The notes below the pieces were generated by a model. It was not told the DNA's origin. It saw only the letters and a list, made by a program, of their open reading frames with translations, and searched no databases. From NCBI RefSeq assembly GCF_020667845.1, contig NZ_JAFMPQ010000038.1, positions 1 to 51,611 on the forward strand: a DNA stretch of 51,611 bases, given 5' to 3'. A program made the position numbers and the translations under genes. This DNA comes from Cognatishimia sp. F0-27 (GTDB lineage Bacteria > Pseudomonadota > Alphaproteobacteria > Rhodobacterales > Rhodobacteraceae). Of the stretch, positions 36,790 to 45,950 are shown one piece after another (positions within the stretch are counted from its first letter, which is position 1; every line of letters starts with the position of its first letter).

Positions 36790-38706
36790 ATGACAATGAC
36801 CTATGCAGGGATCGCCGATCGCGCGAGGATCGAGGCGGAGTGCGCCTGGGCAGACAGAGCGCTGTCGACGACCATCTGGGACCGATTGAGCAAGACGGCC
36901 GAAGCCCATCCTGCGCAACCCGCCATCAGCTATCAGCTTCTGTCTGGGCCGAAAGACAAGGCCGAAACACTGACATGGGCGGAGCTGCGCGACAAGACTG
37001 CCCAGACAGCGAACCTGCTGCGCTCGCTTGGGATCGGCGAAAGCGACGTTGTGGCCTATGTGCTGCCGAACGCGACCGAAACGGTGCTCACGCTGCTCGG
37101 TGGCTGCGTGGCCGGCATCGTGAACCCGATCAATCCGCTGCTCGAACCGGAACAGATCGCGTCGATCCTGCGCGAGACCGGCGCCAAGGTGGTCGTGACG
37201 CTCAAGCCATTTCCGAAAACCGATGTCGCGCAGAAGGTGCAAGAGGCTGTCCGGCACGCGCCCGACGTCGACACCGTTCTCGAGGTCGACCTCAACCGGT
37301 ACCTGACGCCGCCGAAAAGCTGGATTGTGCCGTTGATCCGGCCCAAGCTCGAGGGCCAGCGCCATGCCGATTACCTTGACTTCAACAAGGAAGTCGCCAA
37401 GCACCCCAAGACGCTGCAATTCGCTGACAGCACGTCGGACCGCGTGGCGGCCTACTTCCATACCGGCGGCACCACCGGCATGCCGAAAGTGGCGCAGCAC
37501 AAGTATTCCGGTATGATTTACAACGGGTTCCTCGGTGACACGGTGCTGTTTACCGAGAACGACACGATGATCTGCCCGCTGCCGCTCTTTCACGTCATGG
37601 CAACGCAGGCGCTCTTGATGTCGGCCATGGCCGCAGGGAGCCACGTGGTCTTCCCGACGCCGCAAGGCTATCGCGGCGAAGGGGTGATGGACAATTTCTG
37701 GAAGCTCTGCGAGCGCTGGAATGTGACCTATATCATCACCGTGCCCACCGCCGTCGCGGCGTTGATGCAGCGCAAGGTCGACGCCGACATCTCCTCGGTC
37801 AAATTCGCGATCTCCGGTTCGGCGCCCATGCCTCAGGAGCTGTTCAAACGCTTCGAGGACGTGTGCGGCCTGTCGATTTGTGAAGGCTACGGCATGACCG
37901 AAGCAACCTGCCTCGTGGCGATCAATCCACCGGATGGCGAAAAGAAGATCGGCTCTGTCGGTCTGCCCTTTCCCTATACGGACGTGAAAATCGTCAAGAT
38001 CGGTGACGGCAGCGGGGGCGGCGGCGAGCCGAAAGAATGCGCCGTGGACGAGATCGGCGAGATCTGCGTCGACAATCCCGGCGTTATTCCGGGGGGGACC
38101 TACACCGAACAGGACAAGAATGCGGATCTGTTCCACTGGGACCGCTATTTGCGAACCGGCGATCTTGGCCGCATCGACGCGGATGGCTATCTCTGGATCA
38201 CGGGCCGCGCGAAGGACCTGATTATACGGGGCGGGCACAATATCGACCCTGCGGAAATCGAGGATGCGCTCCTGAGCCACCCCGCTGTCGCGGTGGCCGG
38301 CGCCATCGGCCAACCGGATGCGCGCGCCGGCGAAGTGCCTTGCGCTTTTGTGGAGCTTGTCGCCGGTGCGACCGTCAGCTCGGAAGACCTGCTCGAACAT
38401 GCGCGCACCCATGTGCATGAACGCGCAGCACATCCCAAGCACATGACCATTCTGCCCGAGCTGCCAAAGACCGCCGTCGGCAAGGTTTTCAAACCCGACC
38501 TGCGCAAACACGCGATAACGCGGGTTTACAACGGCGCCCTAGAAGAAGCGGGTGTCGCCGCACGGGTCGTGGCGGTTGTGGACGACAAGAAGCGCGGGCT
38601 GGTTGCGCAGGTCACGCCCAACGGCGCGTCTGAGGCGGATGTGGCACAGGTCCTGGGCGATTTCGTGCGCCCGTGGGAATGGGCTGAGGCGGAAAAAGCG
38701 GCCTGA
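36790..38706 (+). CDS. Acyl-CoA synthetase (ANL superfamily)
   Basis: 638 residues. AMP-binding motifs in order: YFHTGGTTGMPKVAQHKYSG (P-loop, about residue 230), CEGYGMTEATCL (A5), DRYLRTGDLGRIDADGYLW (A7/A8 region) and GRAKDLIIRGGHNIDPAEIE (A8, core domain hinge). A catalytic Lys is present near the C-terminus in PKTAVGKVFKPDLR. It activates a carboxylic acid as acyl-AMP, then thioester. Chain specificity cannot be read. GGGGAGGACC precedes the ATG at 36790. Upstream in-frame codons back to 36661 lie in the repeat-bearing control region and are rejected. Confidence 0.9.
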   Translation: MTMTYAGIADRARIEAECAWADRALSTTIWDRLSKTAEAHPAQPAISYQLLSGPKDKAETLTWAELRDKTAQTANLLRSLGIGESDVVAYVLPNATETVLTLLGGCVAGIVNPINPLLEPEQIASILRETGAKVVVTLKPFPKTDVAQKVQEAVRHAPDVDTVLEVDLNRYLTPPKSWIVPLIRPKLEGQRHADYLDFNKEVAKHPKTLQFADSTSDRVAAYFHTGGTTGMPKVAQHKYSGMIYNGFLGDTVLFTENDTMICPLPLFHVMATQALLMSAMAAGSHVVFPTPQGYRGEGVMDNFWKLCERWNVTYIITVPTAVAALMQRKVDADISSVKFAISGSAPMPQELFKRFEDVCGLSICEGYGMTEATCLVAINPPDGEKKIGSVGLPFPYTDVKIVKIGDGSGGGGEPKECAVDEIGEICVDNPGVIPGGTYTEQDKNADLFHWDRYLRTGDLGRIDADGYLWITGRAKDLIIRGGHNIDPAEIEDALLSHPAVAVAGAIGQPDARAGEVPCAFVELVAGATVSSEDLLEHARTHVHERAAHPKHMTILPELPKTAVGKVFKPDLRKHAITRVYNGALEEAGVAARVVAVVDDKKRGLVAQVTPNGASEADVAQVLGDFVRPWEWAEAEKAA

Positions 38707-38729
38707 CCATCGACACCTGCGAGAAATCG

Positions 38730-38763
38730 AAAAAGCGGCGCGGGCGATCCTGCGCCGCTTTTT
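38730..38763 (+). terminator. Strong rho-independent terminator after the acyl-CoA ligase gene
   Basis: A 12-bp stem AAAAAGCGGCGC / GCGCCGCTTTTT with a 10-base loop and flanking A/T tracts on both strands, so it could work in both directions. It lies 24 bases beyond the ligase stop. Confidence 0.92.
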
Positions 38764-39449
38764 GCTGGGATGATGCTTGCGCGCAAGCCTCTCGTTTGCT
38801 GGCGCGCACATGCAAAGAGCCGGGACAAGATCCCCCGGTCCGCTTAACATAGGACCTGTTGCGAACCGACCCGTCTCAAGGGTCCCCAAAAGAGGCTACC
38901 GTCGCGCGTCATTGATGCGAGCGCCCATCCGCAGGGCATGCCCGGACGCACGACTCAAACGGCCACCAAGGCTGTGCGGCGCGCATTGCCCCTCGCCACG
39001 ACACCGTCCATCGCTCGATCGACCATCAAAGGCCGCATTCTCCCAGCCGACCGCCGCCGCTTTCGATTGCCCGGAATGCCTTCGATCTGCGACGCTGCCC
39101 CAGCTGTCCGGCGATCCACTGGGCCAGGGATAAACCTTCGGCTTTCCGGGGTTCAAAACGCGTAGCGCAGCCGCTTTCGCGCGGGAAAGGGGATGGCCGC
39201 ACACCACCCCATTGGCAGTGAGATGGGCCAGTCCCTGCAATGCGCTGCAACCTGTCACCGGGCCCTGCTTTGAGGTTTGGCGACAGAGGCTTGAACGCTG
39301 GCCTTCGACTTTCCCGACGAATGCCGCGCCTTCTCCGATACGCGCGCGCCGGGGTCATGGACGCGATACGCCGACACGCCTTCCCGACAGGGTTGCCCTG
39401 CCCCGTGCGCTGCGCCTAGTGTCCGGGCAAAGGCAATCCGGAGCGCGCC
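38764..39449. other. Gene-free region before ybgC
   Basis: 686 bases without a credible gene. Several GC-driven frames are open but have neither ribosome-binding sites nor recognisable sequence. A short quasi-palindrome (GGACC...GGGTCC, about 38852-38884) is the only notable structure. I see no repeat shared with the other gene-free blocks. Confidence 0.5.
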
Positions 39450-39836
39450 ATGTCCCATGTTTTTCCCGTTCGCGTCTACTACGAAGACACGGATATGGCC
39501 GGCATTGTCTATCATGCGAACTACCTGAAATTCATCGAGCGCGCCCGTTCGGACTGGGTCAAGGAACAGGGGCTGGACCAGAACGCCATGCGCGAAGACG
39601 GGATCGTCTTCGTGGTGCGCAGGATCGAAGCCGACTATCTTGCCGCGGCAAAGTATGACGACGCGCTGGAGGTTGTGACGGAAGTCCGCTCCATGACCGG
39701 TGTGCGGTTGGTGATGACGCAAGAGGTGCGGCGCGCCGGCACGACAGTGTTCCGGGCGGAGGTGACAGCGGTCTGTGCAACGCTGGATGGACAGCCCACC
39801 CGCTTGCCGGAGATTTTGCGCCGAAAGGTCAATTGA
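39450..39836 (+). CDS. ybgC: Acyl-CoA thioesterase YbgC
   Basis: 128 residues with the hot-dog fold and the 4-hydroxybenzoyl-CoA-type active site: VYYEDTDMAGIVYHANYLKF, with the catalytic Asp in EDTDMAG. It hydrolyses short-chain acyl-CoA and acyl-ACP thioesters and is normally the first gene of the tol-pal operon. Here tolQ does not follow; instead an opposite-strand HNH gene lies 145 bases on. AATCCGGAGCGCGCC precedes the ATG (GGAG). The orphan position is unusual. Confidence 0.92.
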   Translation: MSHVFPVRVYYEDTDMAGIVYHANYLKFIERARSDWVKEQGLDQNAMREDGIVFVVRRIEADYLAAAKYDDALEVVTEVRSMTGVRLVMTQEVRRAGTTVFRAEVTAVCATLDGQPTRLPEILRRKVN

Positions 39837-39981
39837 CCGCCCCCTGCGACGCAGCCGCCAAGAGCACGCACCGTGACCTGGCCGTGCTGACACTGACTTG
39901 GCCGCAGTAATGCGACGTGGCCACCACCCGTTGATCGCCGTCCGGCCTCTGTCGCCGCGCGGCGGGGCTCTCCAGAGGCGG

Positions 39982-40305
39982 TCAGCGTTTGCGTCGTCCG
40001 CCGGCGCTGCGGCTGTGAAAGGTCGGCGGTCGTTTTGCGACCCACCGCAGAAAGCCCTGCATCTCGGGATGTGCGCGGAGCGCCTCCGGCGTGTTGAGGT
40101 CCCGCGCCAATTCGGCCTCTGTAAACCGCGCATGGATCTCATTATGGCAAATCTGGTGCAAGAGAACGACCGGGCCGCCTTTTCCCCCTTTCAGCTTTGG
40201 CGTGAGGTGGTGCAGGCTCTGCTTGGCCTCAGGGGGAATACTACGCCCGCAAAGCGGGCAAACGGGATCGGACACGCGCAACGCTCTCTGGTCTCTGGAC
40301 AACAT
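39982..40305 (-). CDS. Small HNH-endonuclease-like protein
   Basis: 107 residues. CPLCGRSIPP supplies a zinc-binding Cys pair (C16, C19), followed by LHHLTPKLKGGKGGP and LLHQICHNEIHARF, where the His and Asn positions (H32/H33, H50, C53, H54, N55, H58) match the beta-beta-alpha metal HNH fold. Such small proteins can be DNA-nicking enzymes or repair factors; the target is unknown. The start at 40305 is an ATG. A TTG 14 codons upstream is an alternative, and no clear ribosome-binding site favours either. It is convergent to ybgC and divergent from mscS. Confidence 0.75.
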   Translation of the reverse strand: MLSRDQRALRVSDPVCPLCGRSIPPEAKQSLHHLTPKLKGGKGGPVVLLHQICHNEIHARFTEAELARDLNTPEALRAHPEMQGFLRWVAKRPPTFHSRSAGGRRKR

Positions 40306-40347
40306 GTCTGAGCTGGCGCGCGTCGCGCCTGGTTCAAGGGGGTGCAA

Positions 40348-41682
40348 ATGGATTGGCTGAACATTGACCTGGGCGCACAGCCGGAGATCGTGCAGCGCAT
40401 GGCGGGCTACGGGCTTCAGGGCTGGGAGATTGCCAAGGGCTGGGCGTTGTCGCCGGCGGCCTGGTCGCAGTTCGGGTTATTGATTGTCGCATTCGTGCTC
40501 GCCTGGTGGCTGACGCGGCGGTTGCGCCCGGTTCTGTCCCGCCTGCTTACGCCACCGGCAGAACAAACCCATATCCTCGCCACGGCACGGCGTTTCTTGT
40601 TGATGTTCGTCCCGTTGCTGCTGCCGCTTCTGGCCTATGTGCTGATCGGGATCGGAGAACAGATCACGCGCTCGATCTTCGGATCCGGTGCGGTGATTGC
40701 GTTCGGCAAACGTCTCTTCCTGTTTCTCGCGGCCCGCATTCTGGTCCGCGAAATCATCACGGATCCGTTTCTGAAACTGCTCGGGCGGTACATCCTGATC
40801 CCGGTCGCCGCGCTCTATGCGCTCGGGTTGCTGGACGTGGCCATCCTGCGGCTCAGCGAAACGACCGTGGGGATCGGCAATATCACCTTCTCGCTCATGG
40901 CGTTGATCCGTGGTGCCATTGCCGGCTCGATCCTGTTCTGGCTTGGGCGTTGGTCGAACGATCAGACCGGCAGCTATATCGAGCGACAGGAGGAGATGCG
41001 CCCCGCCACCAAGCAGCTTGCGGCAAAGGCCGCGGAGCTGATGATTTTCGGGATCGCGTTCCTGTTGTTGATGAACATCATGGGGATCCCGCTCACCTCG
41101 CTGGCCGTGCTCGGCGGTGCCATCGGCGTCGGCCTCGGCTTTGGTCTGCAAAAGATCGCGGCCAACTACATATCCGGCGTGATCCTGCTGCTGGAGGGGC
41201 AAGCCACGGTTGGCGATTACGTGGAACTCGACAATGGCGAGGCCGGCACCATCGTCAAGACCACCGCGCGTGCGATGATCCTCGAAACCTTTGACGGGCG
41301 CTGGATCGTGGTGCCGAACGAGGATTTCATCACGACCCGCGTCATCAACTACTCCGATCAGGGCAGTGCGAACCGGATCGAGGTCGATTTCTCCGTGAGC
41401 TACGATACCGATATCAACAAGGTGCCCGCCATTATCGAAGCCGCGGTCGCCACCCATCCCGGCGTGCTCGACAGCCCCGAACCGCCCGATTGCGAGCTGC
41501 GCGGCTTTGGAGAGTCCGGTGTCGATTTCGGGGTCGAGTTCTGGGTCAACGGGATTGACGACGGCAAGAACAAATATGCGTCCGACGTGCTGTTCCTGAT
41601 CTGGAACGCCCTCCGGGATCACGACATCGAAATTCCCTACCCGCATCGCGTGATCGAGATGCGCAATGCCAAGGAGTCCTGA
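40348..41682 (+). CDS. MscS-family mechanosensitive channel
   Basis: 444 residues. About six membrane helices precede the MscS core at residues ~245-330: a pore-lining helix with GGAIGVGLGFGLQKIAANYISG and the beta domain VGDYVELDNGEAGTIVKTTARAMILE. The C-terminal cytoplasmic domain continues to NALRDHDIEIPYPHRVIEM, the family tail. It protects the cell on hypo-osmotic shock. The ATG at 40348 has AAGGGGG five bases upstream; a GTG two codons earlier is possible. The next gene follows after three bases. Confidence 0.92.
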   Translation: MDWLNIDLGAQPEIVQRMAGYGLQGWEIAKGWALSPAAWSQFGLLIVAFVLAWWLTRRLRPVLSRLLTPPAEQTHILATARRFLLMFVPLLLPLLAYVLIGIGEQITRSIFGSGAVIAFGKRLFLFLAARILVREIITDPFLKLLGRYILIPVAALYALGLLDVAILRLSETTVGIGNITFSLMALIRGAIAGSILFWLGRWSNDQTGSYIERQEEMRPATKQLAAKAAELMIFGIAFLLLMNIMGIPLTSLAVLGGAIGVGLGFGLQKIAANYISGVILLLEGQATVGDYVELDNGEAGTIVKTTARAMILETFDGRWIVVPNEDFITTRVINYSDQGSANRIEVDFSVSYDTDINKVPAIIEAAVATHPGVLDSPEPPDCELRGFGESGVDFGVEFWVNGIDDGKNKYASDVLFLIWNALRDHDIEIPYPHRVIEMRNAKES

Positions 41683-41685
41683 GCC

Positions 41686-42864
41686 TTGGACGGCGTTCTG
41701 GTCATCGGCGGTGGGCCGGCGGGCCTGATGGCGGCGCAGGCAGTGCTCGACGCCGGCCAACCGGCGACGCTTGTCGAAGCCAAACCATCCATCGGGCGCA
41801 AGTTTCTGATGGCGGGCAAATCAGGGCTCAACCTGACGAAGATGCAAGCCATGGGGCCGTTCCTTGCCAGTTACGGCCTTGCGGAGCCGCGTCTGCGCGC
41901 TGCATTGCGCGCTTTCGGACCGGCAGCGGTCCGTGACTGGGCGGACGGCCTGGGGCAGAACACGTTCACCGGCTCGACGGGGCGGCTTTTTCCGGCGGTG
42001 ATGAAAGCGTCACCGCTGCTGCGCGCCTGGCTCGAACGGCTCGATGCGCAAGGGTTGACGCGTCACACCCGCTGGCGCTGGCAAGGATGGGCGACGGATG
42101 ACGCATTGCGCTTTGACACGCCCGAGGGGCACGTGACCCTGCGCCCGCACGCAACCGTGCTCGCGCTTGGCGGCGGGTCATGGGCGCGGCTGGGGTCGGA
42201 CGGAACCTGGCGGCATCACTTCGCGGAGCAGGGACTTGAATCCGTGCCCTTCGCGGCATCGAATGCGGGCCTGGTCGTCGCGTGGTCTCCCGCGATGGCG
42301 CGCCATTTCGGCGCCCCGCTCAAGGCGGTCGCGTTCCGTTCCGGCGATGCGGTGTCGCGGGGCGAAGCGATCCTCTCAGCACGCGGGCTGGAGGGCGGTG
42401 GTCTCTACCCGCTTAGCGCGGCAATCCGAAATGGCAAGCCGCTCTCCATTGACCTCGCGCCGGACCGCGACCTCGATACGGTACGCAATCGTCTCGCCCG
42501 TCCCCGCGGCAAGGCCAGCATGAGCAATCACCTGCGCAAGGCGCTTGGCCTGTCTCCCGTGGCGATCGCGCTCCTGAACGAATTCGCCCGCCCCCTCCCC
42601 ACGGAAGCCGACAGGCTCGCCCGGCTCGTCAAGGCCGTGCCGGTCTCGCACCAAGGGTTGCGCCCGCTTGACGAGGCGATCTCGACCGTGGGCGGCGTTC
42701 CCTGGACCGCACTGGACGACGGGTTGATGCTCATCGACAAGCCGGGAACCTTCTGCGCCGGCGAGATGATCGACTGGGATGCCCCGACCGGGGGCTATCT
42801 GCTCAGCGCCTGTTTCGCCACCGGGCGGCTTGCGGGCGAGACCGCCGCCCGCTGGGCCGGCTAG
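41686..42864 (+). CDS. BaiN/HI0933-type FAD-dependent flavoprotein
   Basis: 392 residues, TTG start, 3 bases after the mscS stop, with AAGGAG 12 bases upstream inside mscS. The dinucleotide fold VLVIGGGPAGLMAAQAVLD and the FAD-binding RKFLMAGKSGLNLT are typical; the chain resumes ATVLALGGGSWARLG and ends in CAGEMIDWDAPTGGYLLSAC. It belongs to the TIGR03862-like flavoprotein group. The oxidation substrate is unknown; the family includes enzymes reducing bile-acid or aromatic intermediates. Confidence 0.85.
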   Translation: MDGVLVIGGGPAGLMAAQAVLDAGQPATLVEAKPSIGRKFLMAGKSGLNLTKMQAMGPFLASYGLAEPRLRAALRAFGPAAVRDWADGLGQNTFTGSTGRLFPAVMKASPLLRAWLERLDAQGLTRHTRWRWQGWATDDALRFDTPEGHVTLRPHATVLALGGGSWARLGSDGTWRHHFAEQGLESVPFAASNAGLVVAWSPAMARHFGAPLKAVAFRSGDAVSRGEAILSARGLEGGGLYPLSAAIRNGKPLSIDLAPDRDLDTVRNRLARPRGKASMSNHLRKALGLSPVAIALLNEFARPLPTEADRLARLVKAVPVSHQGLRPLDEAISTVGGVPWTALDDGLMLIDKPGTFCAGEMIDWDAPTGGYLLSACFATGRLAGETAARWAG

Positions 42865-42890
42865 GCGCAGCGGACAGGCCCGGCACGGCC

Positions 42891-43754
42891 TCAGATCGCC
42901 GCCTTTCGGCTCTCATCGAGATAGATCTCGCGCAACCGGGCGACCCTGGCACCCGGGGTTCCTTCGCCTAGCGCCACGCCGTCGATCTCCACAACCGGCA
43001 TCACAAAGGCCGAAGCAGACGTGATGAACGCCTCATCGGCGCTCTGCGCTTCTTCGATGGTGAAGTTGCGCTCCTCGACTTCCATCTGCGCCTCGCGCGC
43101 AAAGCGCAGAACAGCCGCCCGGGTGATCCCGTGCAGGATGTCGTTGGACAGCGCGCGTGTGACGATCTTGTTGCCCTTGATGAAATAGGCATTGTTGGAG
43201 GTGCCTTCGGTCACATAGCCATCCTGAACCATCCATGCGTCATCGGCGCCGGCCTTCTTGGCCATCATCTTGCCCATGGACGGATAGAGCAGCTGCACTG
43301 TCTTGATGTCCCGCCGGCCCCAACGCTGATCTTCGATGGAGATGATCTTCATCCCGGTCCGCGCGGCAGGGCTGTCCGCCAGACCAGGCTTGTCCTGGGT
43401 GAATAGCACGATGGTCGGATTCGTCGTCTCCGGGTCGGGGAAAACGAAATCGCGATCCCCCGGCGCGCCGCGCGTGATCTGGAGATAGATCAGCCCGTCT
43501 TCGATCCCGTTGAGCCGCACCAGTTCGCGATGCACCTCCAGAAGCGCATCCGTTTCGATCGGCTTGCGGATATCCAGCTCCGTCAACGACCGGTCGAGCC
43601 GCTTTGCGTGCCCGGCAAAATCGATCAGCTTTCCGCCCAGAACGCTTGTCACCTCGTACACGCCATCCGCCATCAGGAACGCGCGATCAAAGATGGAGAC
43701 CTTGGCCTCATGCTCGGGCAGATACTCTCCGTTGACGTAAACGGTGCGGGTCAT
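42891..43754 (-). CDS. dat: D-amino-acid transaminase (class IV PLP enzyme)
   Basis: 287 residues. The PLP-binding Lys is K151 (RRDIKTVQLLYPSM), the cofactor-interacting Glu is E183 in YVTEGTSNNAYF, and the N-terminus (MTRTVYVNGEYLPEHEAKVSIFDRAFLMADGVYE) matches class IV. The RRDIK context is that of D-alanine transaminase rather than branched-chain enzymes. It converts D-amino acids to keto acids using D-glutamate/2-oxoglutarate. The ATG at 43754 follows AAGGAAAACC. Lying 110 bases downstream of dgcA on the same strand, it fits a D-amino-acid catabolic block. Confidence 0.88.
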   Translation of the reverse strand: MTRTVYVNGEYLPEHEAKVSIFDRAFLMADGVYEVTSVLGGKLIDFAGHAKRLDRSLTELDIRKPIETDALLEVHRELVRLNGIEDGLIYLQITRGAPGDRDFVFPDPETTNPTIVLFTQDKPGLADSPAARTGMKIISIEDQRWGRRDIKTVQLLYPSMGKMMAKKAGADDAWMVQDGYVTEGTSNNAYFIKGNKIVTRALSNDILHGITRAAVLRFAREAQMEVEERNFTIEEAQSADEAFITSASAFVMPVVEIDGVALGEGTPGARVARLREIYLDESRKAAI

Positions 43755-43864
43755 GGCGGTTTTCCTTGCGGTAACGGTATACAATTTCGCGGCAATGCTG
43801 GCCGGCAGATGGCCCGCTCCGGAGGGATGTTGTCAAGAGCACGGCCCGTCGCAGGACCGCGCTG

Positions 43865-44830
43865 TTACCCCCAAAGCGCGGGATCGGCCGGGTGGACGCC
43901 CTGCGCGTCAAACCGCAAGGGAACCGGGCGATCCTCCGCGAGCAGCAAGGGGCCGTCGAGATCGGTGACCGCCGCCCCCTGCGCCAGCAACACCGCGGGC
44001 GCCATGGCCAGCGATGACCCCACCATGCAACCAACCATCACGCTATAGCCGTGCGCACGCGCTGCATCGCGCAACGCCAGCGCCTCGGTCAGCCCGCCGG
44101 TCTTGTCGAGCTTGATGTTGACCATGTCGTAGCGCCCTTCCAGCGCGGGCAGGCTCGCCCTGTCATGACAACTCTCATCGGCACAGACAGGCACCGGGCG
44201 GTCGATCCCGGCCAAGGCATCGTCCTCACCGGTCGGCAAGGGCTGTTCGACCAGCGCAACACCAAGCCGCACCAGATGCGGAGCAAGCTCGGCATAGACC
44301 GCGGCGTTCCAGCCTTCATTGGCATCCACGACGATCCGCGCCTCCGGCGCGCCGCGCCGCACCGCCTCAAGCCGCGCCATGTCATCCGGTGTGCCCAGCT
44401 TGATCTTGAGCAAAGGGCGGTGCGCATGGCGTGTGGCCGCAGCTTCCATACGCTCCGGCGTGTCGAGCGACAGGGTAAAGGCCGTGATCTCGGGCCCCGG
44501 TCGCGGCAGCCCTGCCAGCGCCCAGACCGGTTTGCCCGCCTGCTTTGCCGCGAGATCCCACAGCGCGCAGTCCACCGCATTGCGCGCCGCCCCCGGCGGC
44601 AGGAGGTCTTGCAGCGTCTCGCGCGTCACATCCTCGGGCAGCCCTTCGATCTGAGCCGTCACGCTCTCCAGCGTCTCGCCGTAACGGGCATACGGAACAC
44701 ATTCGCCCCAGCCCTGCGCATCGCCGCGCTTGACCCGGACGGTCAGAACCCGGGCCTCCGTCCGAGACCCGCGCGAGATCGTGAAGGCTTCGGCCAACTG
44801 GAATACGTCGCGCGATACCGTCAAAGTCAT
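43865..44830 (-). CDS. dgcA: N-acyl-glutamate/dipeptide epimerase (enolase superfamily)
   Basis: 321 residues. The racemase residues are K142 and K144 (LKIKLGTP), metal ligands D169 (VVDANEG), E195 and D218 (CADES), and K240 (NIKLDKTGG) as the opposite-face base. This is the L-Ala-D/L-Glu epimerase arrangement. Family knowledge: in marine proteobacteria DgcA epimerises N-acetyl-D-glutamate in the D-glutamate catabolic pathway; the same fold also occurs in muropeptide epimerases. I favour DgcA because dgcN is the next gene upstream (118 bases away). Confidence 0.85.
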   Translation of the reverse strand: MTLTVSRDVFQLAEAFTISRGSRTEARVLTVRVKRGDAQGWGECVPYARYGETLESVTAQIEGLPEDVTRETLQDLLPPGAARNAVDCALWDLAAKQAGKPVWALAGLPRPGPEITAFTLSLDTPERMEAAATRHAHRPLLKIKLGTPDDMARLEAVRRGAPEARIVVDANEGWNAAVYAELAPHLVRLGVALVEQPLPTGEDDALAGIDRPVPVCADESCHDRASLPALEGRYDMVNIKLDKTGGLTEALALRDAARAHGYSVMVGCMVGSSLAMAPAVLLAQGAAVTDLDGPLLLAEDRPVPLRFDAQGVHPADPALWG

Positions 44831-44948
44831 GAGCGTTTCCCGTGCTTTGTGTCTTGTCCCATGCGTCTGCCGACTGCTGTCATGGCGACACTGTTCCGTC
44901 AATGCCTGCGCTGGCGCAATGGCATCCTCGCAGGCGCCCCGGGCGCGA

Positions 44949-45950
44949 TTACAGCGCGACAAGCGCCTCCGCCAGACGCGCGGCCCCGTGTCTGAACGGG
45001 TCGACCGTCGGCAGGCCAAGCCGGGCCTCGACTTCGGCGCAATACCGGGTCGCTTCCTCTTCTCCCATGTGCTGGGTGTTGATCGAAACGCCAACAACAC
45101 GGCAAGCCGGGTTGGCCACTTGCGCCAGTTGCAGCGAAAGGTCCCGCACCGCCTCGATGCTCGGGAGCTTGTAGCCGGGCAGACCGCGCATGTGACTGCG
45201 GGTCGGTTCGTGACACAGGATCAGCGCGTCGGGCTGGCCGCCGTGAACAAGGGCCAGGGAAACGCCGGAAAAGCTGACGTGAAACAGGCTGCCCTGGCCT
45301 TCGATGATATCCCAATGATCGGGATCGTTGTCCGGAGTCAGCCATTCGATGGACCCGGCCATGAAATCCGCGACCACCGCGTCGAGCGGCACCCCGTCAC
45401 CGGTGATCAGGATCCCGGTCTGGCCGGTGGCACGGAAGGTGCTCTTCTGGCCCATGTCCCGCATCGCCGCGTCAAGCGCAAGGGCGGTGTACATCTTGCC
45501 CACCGAACAATCGGTTCCGACCGCCAGAACGCGTTTGCCGCGTCGTTTCTCGCCGGTGGCGATCGGGTATTCGACCTCCGGAACCCGCACATCGTGCAAC
45601 ACCTGGCCCGTGGCTTCCGCCACAGCAACAAGGTCCTTTTCATCACGCAAGAGATTGTGCAGCCCGGAGGCCAGATCGAACCCCTCTTCGAGCGCGGCAA
45701 CAAGCACCTTTTTCCATGCCTGGCTGATCTTGCCGCCGCGATTGGCCACGCCGATCACAAGCGTCTTGGCCCCCCTGGCCTTGGCTTCTTCGAGGGTGAG
45801 ATCCGCAAGCCCGATATCTGCCTTGCAGCCTTCCATGCGAATCTGACCCACGCAGTTCTCGGGACGCCAATCCTTGATCCCCTGCGCCACTTTGCCCGAG
45901 AGCGCGTCCGGGGCATCGCCCAAAAACAGAAGATACGGGGTCTGGATCAT
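44949..45950 (-). CDS. dgcN: D-glutamate N-acetyltransferase (DUF1611)
   Basis: 333 residues. A Rossmann-like N-terminal domain (residues 1-135) is followed by a P-loop-like domain with AVGTDCSVGKMYTALAL (Walker A-type GxxxxGK). Conserved blocks include WLTPDNDPDHWDIIEGQGSL and CHEPTRSHMRGLPGYKLPSI. Family knowledge: DUF1611 proteins include DgcN, which acetylates D-glutamate before DgcA epimerises it. The ATG at 45950 has GGAGAG four bases upstream. It is the first gene of a minus-strand set (dgcN, dgcA, dat) and divergent from mcl1. Confidence 0.88.
   Translation of the reverse strand: MIQTPYLLFLGDAPDALSGKVAQGIKDWRPENCVGQIRMEGCKADIGLADLTLEEAKARGAKTLVIGVANRGGKISQAWKKVLVAALEEGFDLASGLHNLLRDEKDLVAVAEATGQVLHDVRVPEVEYPIATGEKRRGKRVLAVGTDCSVGKMYTALALDAAMRDMGQKSTFRATGQTGILITGDGVPLDAVVADFMAGSIEWLTPDNDPDHWDIIEGQGSLFHVSFSGVSLALVHGGQPDALILCHEPTRSHMRGLPGYKLPSIEAVRDLSLQLAQVANPACRVVGVSINTQHMGEEEATRYCAEVEARLGLPTVDPFRHGAARLAEALVAL

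Noticed and set aside
36739-38511. A 590-codon minus-strand frame opposite the acyl-CoA ligase
   Set aside because: The plus strand carries all AMP-binding motifs in order; the minus-strand frame has none.
38764-39449. Several short open frames in the gap before ybgC
   Set aside because: None has a ribosome-binding site, codon bias or recognisable sequence.
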